53,386 nt of DNA. Source: Betaproteobacteria bacterium. GTDB taxonomy: Bacteria > Pseudomonadota > Gammaproteobacteria > Burkholderiales > JACQAP01. Of this stretch, positions 48,500 through 53,386 are shown one piece after another (within the stretch, counting starts at the first letter, position 1; each line of letters starts with the position of its first letter). Under the pieces are notes generated by a model. It was not told where the DNA came from and ran no database searches. It saw only the letters and a program-made list of their open reading frames with translations. The stretch covers positions 1 to 53,386 of the forward strand of contig JACQAP010000018.1 in assembly GCA_016194905.1 (NCBI GenBank), in the 5' to 3' direction. A program made the position numbers and the translations under genes.

Positions 48500-49177
48500 T
48501 CAGTTAAGGCCGAATAACCCGCCGATGTTGAACAGTGAGGCCAGCAATCCGATGAAACCGGCGATGAAGGGCCACATTACCCTCCCGAGCACACCCAGCA
48601 GCATTAGCACCAGCAGGATGATCAATCCGAAGGGCTCGACCCTGGCAAACCGGACCGCCAGTTTGTGTGGCAGTAGACTTACCGCAATCCGTCCGCCGTC
48701 GAGCGGCGGCAATGGCAGCAAGTTGAGCACCATCAGAACCGCGTTGACGATGATGCCGCCGCGCGCCATCAGCAGAACCGGCTCGGTGAAGTAATTCGGT
48801 GGAACACCCTGCATCGCCTTGATCACGAAAGCCCAGAGGATCGCCATCAGCAGATTCGCTCCCGGCCCGGCGGCGGCCACCCACAGCATGTCGTGTTTTG
48901 GATTTCGCAACCGGCCGAAGTTGACCGGCACCGGTTTTGCCCATCCGAACGCGTATTTCCCCTGGCTGGCAATCAATATCAATACCGGAATGACGATCGT
49001 GCCCATCGGATCGATGTGACGGATCGGATTGAGCGTGATGCGTCCGGCCTGATACGCGGTCAGATCGCCGAAATGCCTGGCCGCGTACCCGTGCGCCGCT
49101 TCGTGCAGGGTGATCGCGAATATTCCTGGAATCGCGTATAGCGCGATGAGGCGGACGGTGTGCTCCAGTTCCATCAT
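48500..49177 (-). CDS. Site-2 protease-like M50 metalloprotease
   Basis: The 225-residue integral membrane protease has the zinc motif HEAAH in AITLHEAAHGYAARHFGD and LLPLPPLDGGRI, equivalent to the third ligand segment. Four or more hydrophobic helices are visible. It lacks a PDZ domain, so it belongs to the compact Rip3/YwhC-like group. The start at 49177 overlaps the yciO stop as ATGATG. The substrate is unknown. Confidence 0.9.
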   Translation of the reverse strand: MMELEHTVRLIALYAIPGIFAITLHEAAHGYAARHFGDLTAYQAGRITLNPIRHIDPMGTIVIPVLILIASQGKYAFGWAKPVPVNFGRLRNPKHDMLWVAAAGPGANLLMAILWAFVIKAMQGVPPNYFTEPVLLMARGGIIVNAVLMVLNLLPLPPLDGGRIAVSLLPHKLAVRFARVEPFGLIILLVLMLLGVLGRVMWPFIAGFIGLLASLFNIGGLFGLN

Positions 49178-49803
49178 GCAGGCACTCCAAACGGCGCGGT
49201 GCTGCCCTTGCCCCGCCTGACGATAGCCGGCATATCGCCGGTCAGATCCACGACAGTGGTCATTTCCACGCCGCACGATCCGCCGTCGAGCACTACGTCC
49301 ACATCATGTTGCAGCCGGCTTCGAATGTCGTTCATGTCGTTCAACGGCAATTCATCGCCAGGAAGCATCAGTGTCGAGCTCAATATCGGTTCACCCATTT
49401 CCTCCAGCAATGCTCGCACCACGTTATGATCGGGCACACGCACGCCGATGGTGTTGCGCTTCGGATTCAGCAGGCGTTTCGGCACTTCCCGGCTCGCTTT
49501 GAGAATGAATGTATAGCTGCCCGGCGTCGACGCCTTGAGCGACCGGTATTGTATGTTGTCCACGATCGCGTACTGCCCGAGCTCCGAGAGGTCGCGGCAG
49601 ACCAGCGTGAAGTGATGATGCTCATCCACCTGACGGATGCGGCGCACGCGCTCCATGGCGCCCTTGTCGCCGATATGGCAGCCAAGCGCGTAGCAGGAGT
49701 CGGTCGGATAGACCATCAGTCCGCCGTTGCGCACAATTTCGACCGCGCGGCGAATAAGTCGCTGCTGGGGATCTTCGGGATGTACCGCGAAATACTGGGC
49801 CAT
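49174..49803 (-). CDS. YciO/YrdC-domain protein, threonylcarbamoyl-AMP synthase type
   Basis: The 209-residue protein contains the YrdC fold: GGLMVYPTDSCYALGCHIGD and the substrate-binding KRNTIGVRVPDHNVV. TsaC/YrdC makes the t6A tRNA precursor; the YciO subgroup is related but its role is less clear. It is longer than TsaC and sits with the PHP gene, as yciO does in many genomes. Confidence 0.88.
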   Translation of the reverse strand: MAQYFAVHPEDPQQRLIRRAVEIVRNGGLMVYPTDSCYALGCHIGDKGAMERVRRIRQVDEHHHFTLVCRDLSELGQYAIVDNIQYRSLKASTPGSYTFILKASREVPKRLLNPKRNTIGVRVPDHNVVRALLEEMGEPILSSTLMLPGDELPLNDMNDIRSRLQHDVDVVLDGGSCGVEMTTVVDLTGDMPAIVRRGKGSTAPFGVPA

Positions 49804-49813
49804 GCGACCAGCG

Positions 49814-50647
49814 TCATCTCATTGCCCGCAGACGCTGCCACAGAGCCGGCACGCCGGTGGGAATTTCCGTTACATCGCCAAGATCCGCGACGTACTTTCC
49901 CGGCGCATGGAAGTCCGACCCGGACGACAGCGCGAATCCAAACTGTCGCGCCGGACGTATCTGTGCTGAAGCCTTGAAGCGGCCGTCGCTGCTGATTTCG
50001 ATCCCATCGCCGCCACTTTGCCCAAAGACCTCGAACAAGGACTGCATTACGCGAGGCGCCAGTCGATAGCGATCGGGATGCGCCAGCACCGCCTGGCCCC
50101 CGGCGCAATGGATCCAGTCGATCGCCTGAGCAAGTTCAGGCCAGGAAGGCGGCACATAGCCGCACCGACCTGCGCCGAGATAGCGGCGGAATGCGTCGCT
50201 CGTATTGCGCACGTGCTTCTGTTCCACCAGGAAGCGGGCGAAGTGGCTGCGACCGATCGCGGCGGAATTTCCGGCATGTCGTGCCGCGCCCGGCAGGCTG
50301 CCGGGTACGCCTACGGCATCGAGTTGTGCCGCGATTCGTACCGCACGCTCGCCGCGCGAGTGGCGGATCGAGGCCAATCCGTCCGCAAGTTCCGGTGCAT
50401 GCGGATCGATGTCGAGGCCAAGCAGGTGGAGGGTATGCCCGTTCCATGCGACCGAGATCTCGACGCCGGGGACCAGCAGGATATTGACCTCGAAGGCTGC
50501 CTGCTCTGCCTCTTCAAGACCGCCGGTTTCGTCGTGGTCAGTCAGGGCGAGCAGGCTTACGCCTCGGGATGCCGCCCGCCGGACCAGGGCCGCAGGCGTC
50601 AGCACTCCATCGGAATACGTGGAGTGGGTGTGTAAATCGATGCTCAA
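49814..50647 (-). CDS. PHP-domain phosphoesterase (3',5'-nucleoside bisphosphate phosphatase, YciV/RnaAM)
   Basis: The 277-residue metal-dependent phosphatase has the PHP motifs DLHTHSTYSDG, LTDHDETGG, PGVEISV and later HPDRYRL. RnaAM relatives remove the 3' phosphate from pAp and trim short 5' RNA ends. The ending GSDFHAPGKYVADLGD is family-typical. It is divergent from the DUF1223 gene and next to yciO, a common pair. Confidence 0.9.
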   Translation of the reverse strand: MSIDLHTHSTYSDGVLTPAALVRRAASRGVSLLALTDHDETGGLEEAEQAAFEVNILLVPGVEISVAWNGHTLHLLGLDIDPHAPELADGLASIRHSRGERAVRIAAQLDAVGVPGSLPGAARHAGNSAAIGRSHFARFLVEQKHVRNTSDAFRRYLGAGRCGYVPPSWPELAQAIDWIHCAGGQAVLAHPDRYRLAPRVMQSLFEVFGQSGGDGIEISSDGRFKASAQIRPARQFGFALSSGSDFHAPGKYVADLGDVTEIPTGVPALWQRLRAMR

Positions 50648-50731
50648 GGAGTGCGCCGCCGGGGGAATGAAGTCGCATCATAGCAAAACCACCCATTTGA
50701 AAGAACCTTTGCCGCCGGGGATCTCTACACC

Positions 50732-51550
50732 ATGAAACCGCTTATGGCAACACTATCCGCCTCCAATTTGCATTTCCTGCCGGCGGTCGTCCTCGTGTTG
50801 GTCTCGCTGCAATCCTGGGCGGCCAGCGAAACATGCGAAACACGCAGCTCGACGACGCGAGTGACCGTGCTCGAACTTTATACTTCCGAAGGCTGCAACA
50901 GTTGTCCGCCGGCGGATAGATGGCTAAGCGCCCTGCCCGCCAGAGGGTTCACGCCCGATCGTGTGATCCCGCTCGCCTTCCATGTCGATTATTGGGATCA
51001 GCTCGGCTGGCCGGATCGCATGGCGAAAGCGCAATTCAGTGCCCGCCAGCGCATGCAGGCGGAGCGTAATCGTGCGAGTGTCGTCTATACCCCGCAACTA
51101 CTTCTGAACGGCGCCGACTATCGGACATCGTTTTCGGATAGCCGCTTCGACGAACGCATCAACGAGCTCAACCGGCTGCCGGCCGCCGCCACCTTGTTTC
51201 TGCGGCAGCGACCGGTATCTTCGGGTGTCGAACTGGAACTGGACATGCGGCTCGCGCAGCCGGCGCTGACGAGTGCTGCGCAAACATACATCGCAATCAC
51301 CGAAAACCGGCTCCAGAGCGCGATAAAGGCTGGAGAAAATCGGGGGAAACTGCTCCACCACGACTTTGTGGTGCGTGAACTCGCTGGACCGCTGCCGATG
51401 GCCGCAGCCGGCAGTTTGCACTGGAAGTCGGCCATGGTACTGCCCCCGGACTGGAAACGATCCGATCTCTCGCTTGCCGCGTTTGTGCAGGACGCTCGCA
51501 GCGGAGAAATCCTGCAGGCCTTGCATGCGTCGCTGTGTACCCGGCCCTAG
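50732..51550 (+). CDS. DUF1223 secreted thioredoxin-like protein
   Basis: The 272-residue protein has a signal peptide (FLPAVVLVLVSLQSWAASE) and the DUF1223 thioredoxin-like fold, with a redox-type Cys pair in SEGCNSCPPADRW. Later WDQLGWPDRMAKAQFSARQ and VVYTPQLLLNG fit the family. The exact role is unknown. A weak ribosome-binding site precedes ATG. Confidence 0.85.
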   Translation: MKPLMATLSASNLHFLPAVVLVLVSLQSWAASETCETRSSTTRVTVLELYTSEGCNSCPPADRWLSALPARGFTPDRVIPLAFHVDYWDQLGWPDRMAKAQFSARQRMQAERNRASVVYTPQLLLNGADYRTSFSDSRFDERINELNRLPAAATLFLRQRPVSSGVELELDMRLAQPALTSAAQTYIAITENRLQSAIKAGENRGKLLHHDFVVRELAGPLPMAAAGSLHWKSAMVLPPDWKRSDLSLAAFVQDARSGEILQALHASLCTRP

Positions 51551-51647
51551 CCCCGATTGCGCCCTGCGGTTTGCGAATAGGGGAAAGCATGTGAAAGAAT
51601 AGCTCCACCCTGAATCGCAACACTATAAAAGCATAACGGGGAGGAGA

Positions 51648-52097
51648 TTGAACGCCCGCATTCGCAACCCCCGTGACTTTTTCGCCGGGACGATATTTCT
51701 GTTGTTCGGTTTGTGTGCAGTCCTGGTGGGCCGCGACTACCCGATGGGCACGGCGCTGCACATGGGCTCCGGCTATTTCCCCTTCGTTCTGGGCACGCTG
51801 CTGCTGATACTCGGTGCGGCGATCTGCATCAAGAGCCTGGTGATCGCCGGGGACGGGATTGAATCCATCGGCCTGCGCCCGCTGCTGCTGGTGCTCCTTG
51901 CGATCGGAGCGTTCGCAGCGTCGGTGGATACCATCGGGCTGGTAGCCGCCACGGTCCTGATGACTGTCATTGGCGCCGCCGCCAGCCCGGAAAGCCGCTG
52001 GCGCGAAGTAGTTGTTCTCACCATTGCGCTGCTGGGCTTGTCGGTGGGCGTGTTCGCCTACGGCCTCGGCCTGCCCTTCACGCTATTGCCCTTCTGA
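51648..52097 (+). CDS. tctB: Tripartite tricarboxylate transporter, TctB small membrane subunit
   Basis: The 149-residue protein has four hydrophobic segments (FAGTIFLLFGLCAVLVG, YFPFVLGTLLLILGAAICI, then two later) typical of TctB. It begins with TTG after an excellent GGGGAGGAG site. Its TGA overlaps the tctA ATG (TGATG). The partner solute-binding protein TctC is not seen; it is often encoded elsewhere. Confidence 0.88.
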   Translation: MNARIRNPRDFFAGTIFLLFGLCAVLVGRDYPMGTALHMGSGYFPFVLGTLLLILGAAICIKSLVIAGDGIESIGLRPLLLVLLAIGAFAASVDTIGLVAATVLMTVIGAAASPESRWREVVVLTIALLGLSVGVFAYGLGLPFTLLPF

Positions 52098-53386
52098 TGG
52101 AACTGCTCGCCGATCTGCAACTCGGTTTTGGCGTCGCCCTGACGCTGCAGAATATTTTGTACTGCTTCATCGGGGTATTGCTCGGCACGCTCATTGGCGT
52201 GCTTCCTGGCATCGGCCCGGTCGCGACCATCGCCATGCTCTTGCCGGCAACTTATACGCTGCCGCCGGTCTCGGCCCTGATCATGCTGGCGGGCATCTAC
52301 TACGCTGCGCAATACGGCGGTTCAACGACCGCCATTCTGGTCAACATTCCCGGCGAATCATCGTCGGTCGTCACCTGTCTCGACGGTTATGCGATGGCGC
52401 GACAAGGACGCGCGGGTCCGGCGCTTGCAATCGCCGCGCTGGGTTCGTTTTTCGCGGGCACGGTCAGCACGCTGATGCTGGCCATGTTTGCCCCGCCACT
52501 GGCCGAGATTGCATTCCAATTCGGTCCGGCCGAATATTTTTCGCTGATGGTTCTGGGTCTGATCGCGGCCATCGTGCTGGCACGGGGATCGTTGATCAAG
52601 GCCATCGCCATGATCATCCTCGGCCTGCTGCTCGGCCTCGTCGGCGCGGACACGAATACCGGGCTGTTCCGTTTTACCTTCGGTCTGCCGCAACTCGCCG
52701 ACGGCATCGGATTCGTGGTGGTGGCCATGGGCGTGTTCGGTTTTTCGGAGATCATCGCCAATCTGGAGCGGCGCGCAAAACGCGAAGTCGTGATGGCGGA
52801 GATCAGCAGCCTGATGCCGACGCGCGAGGATTTTGCAGCTTCGTGCAAGGCGGTGCTGCGCGGTACCGGAATCGGCGCGTTGCTCGGTATCCTGCCGGGG
52901 GGCGGCGCGGTGCTCGGGTCCTTCGCCGCTTACACCCTGGAAAAGAAGATCGCGAAGGACCCGTCTCGCTTCGGCAAAGGGGCAATCGAAGGCGTCGCCG
53001 CGCCGGAATCGGCCAATAACGCGGGTGCGCAAACGTCGTTCATTCCCCTGCTCACGCTCGGTATTCCCTCCAACGCCGTCATGGCCTTGATGGTCGGCGC
53101 CATGACGATCCATGGCATCACGCCCGGGCCGCAGGTCATGACGCAGCGTCCGGAATTGTTCTGGGGAATGATCGCCAGCATGTGGATCGGCAATCTTCTG
53201 CTGGTAATCCTGAATCTTCCTCTGATCGGAATATGGGTCAGACTGTCATGGCACTACCTTAAGCCGCAAGGAGTGCGAGGAAATAGGGTGGCTGAGAGCC
53301 TCGCGTTGTTAAGATGGTGGTGTCTGAAGTCACCGTCCATACAAGGAGGATCAGCCATGTGTGAAGATAGCAAAAAAACGCCTGCA
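52097..53386 (+). CDS. tctA: TctA large membrane subunit, 3' end disrupted
   Basis: The frame starts at 52097 (MELLADLQLGFGVALTLQNI) and stays open to the window end. It matches TctA, a large membrane permease subunit, with LIGVLPGIGPVATIAMLLP, YYAAQYGGSTTAILVNIPGE, GILPGGGAVLGSFAAY and SFIPLLTLGIPSNAVMALM. Homology runs through LNLPLIGIWVRL and then stops near 53246; the residues that should follow are replaced by an unrelated sequence that reads on in the same frame. About one fifth of the protein is missing, so the transporter is probably inactive. Confidence 0.85.
   Translation, partial: MELLADLQLGFGVALTLQNILYCFIGVLLGTLIGVLPGIGPVATIAMLLPATYTLPPVSALIMLAGIYYAAQYGGSTTAILVNIPGESSSVVTCLDGYAMARQGRAGPALAIAALGSFFAGTVSTLMLAMFAPPLAEIAFQFGPAEYFSLMVLGLIAAIVLARGSLIKAIAMIILGLLLGLVGADTNTGLFRFTFGLPQLADGIGFVVVAMGVFGFSEIIANLERRAKREVVMAEISSLMPTREDFAASCKAVLRGTGIGALLGILPGGGAVLGSFAAYTLEKKIAKDPSRFGKGAIEGVAAPESANNAGAQTSFIPLLTLGIPSNAVMALMVGAMTIHGITPGPQVMTQRPELFWGMIASMWIGNLLLVILNLPLIGIWVRLSWHYLKPQGVRGNRVAESLALLRWWCLKSPSIQGGSAMCEDSKKTPA
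53246..53386 (+). mobile_element. Putative left end of an inserted mobile element
   Basis: This begins where the tctA similarity ends. The first 111 bases are non-coding, with small hairpins (ggct-gag-agcc and ggtg...cacc). They lead to an AAGGAGG site and a new start codon at 53357. This arrangement is like IS110-type elements, whose transposase is preceded by a structured leader. No terminal repeat can be checked, so the class is a guess. Confidence 0.4.
53357..53386 (+). CDS. Start of an unknown ORF, 3' partial
   Basis: The ten visible codons read MCEDSKKTPA. A strong ACAAGGAGG site ends seven bases before ATG. It is probably a transposase of the element interrupting tctA, but the visible part is too short to recognise. 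By chance it is in the tctA frame. Confidence 0.45.
   Translation, partial: MCEDSKKTPA

Noticed and set aside
52012-53019. A 335-codon frame over tctA
   Set aside because: It overlaps tctA in another frame with Arg-rich content; the true gene starts at 52097 and runs to the window end.

Overview
The window is a GC-rich (about 60%) chromosomal segment of a betaproteobacterium. The evidence is the gene order mucD-lepA-lepB-DUF4845-rnc-era-recO-pdxJ-acpS, the rpoE-rseA-rseB-mucD operon, the ratA/smpB pair, an XrtA-type polysaccharide deacetylase and a Bug/Tct-type tricarboxylate transporter. I cannot name the genus. There is no rRNA, CRISPR array or complete insertion sequence.

Left region, 1-7.3 kb, is accessory and cell-surface related. 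It holds the 3' part of a secreted galactose/glyoxal-oxidase-like copper-radical oxidase, a lipoprotein of the DUF4038 glycoside-hydrolase type, an exopolysaccharide deacetylase, a decayed rfbD fragment, and two nucleotide-sugar genes (UDP-sugar dehydrogenase and galE).

7.4-16.6 kb, minus strand, is a compact selenocysteine and formate-respiration block: fdnG, fdnH, fdnI, fdhE, selA, selB and selC (tRNA-Sec). fdnG has an in-frame TGA at codon 196 followed by a bacterial SECIS-like hairpin. The selenoprotein, its partner subunits, its maturation factor and three of the four Sec-machinery genes therefore sit together. Only selD is missing from the window.

16.6-20 kb is a scarred stretch. Two direct repeats of about 120 bp flank a frameshifted GNAT (TacT-like) remnant and the amtB-glnK ammonium operon. 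The second repeat runs into the 3' end of tRNA-Cys. A tRNA-Gly with a near-consensus promoter follows.

20-35.3 kb, minus strand, is housekeeping: pgsA-uvrC-udg-cation efflux-nagZ-acpS-pdxJ-recO-era-rnc-DUF4845-lepB-lepA, then mucD-rseB-rseA-rpoE (envelope stress). Many neighbours overlap by 4 bases.

35.4-51.6 kb is mixed-strand core genome: nadB, ygfX, ygfZ, DUF4936, an NRDE protein, a GNAT, an SDR reductase, an L,D-transpeptidase, tadA, guaA, guaB, two small secreted proteins, rnfH, ratA, smpB, trpS, an M50 protease, a YciO/YrdC protein, a PHP phosphoesterase and a DUF1223 protein.

The right end has tctB and tctA. The tctA homology stops abruptly near 53,246, where what looks like the left end of a mobile element, with its own well-spaced start codon, begins and leaves the window.
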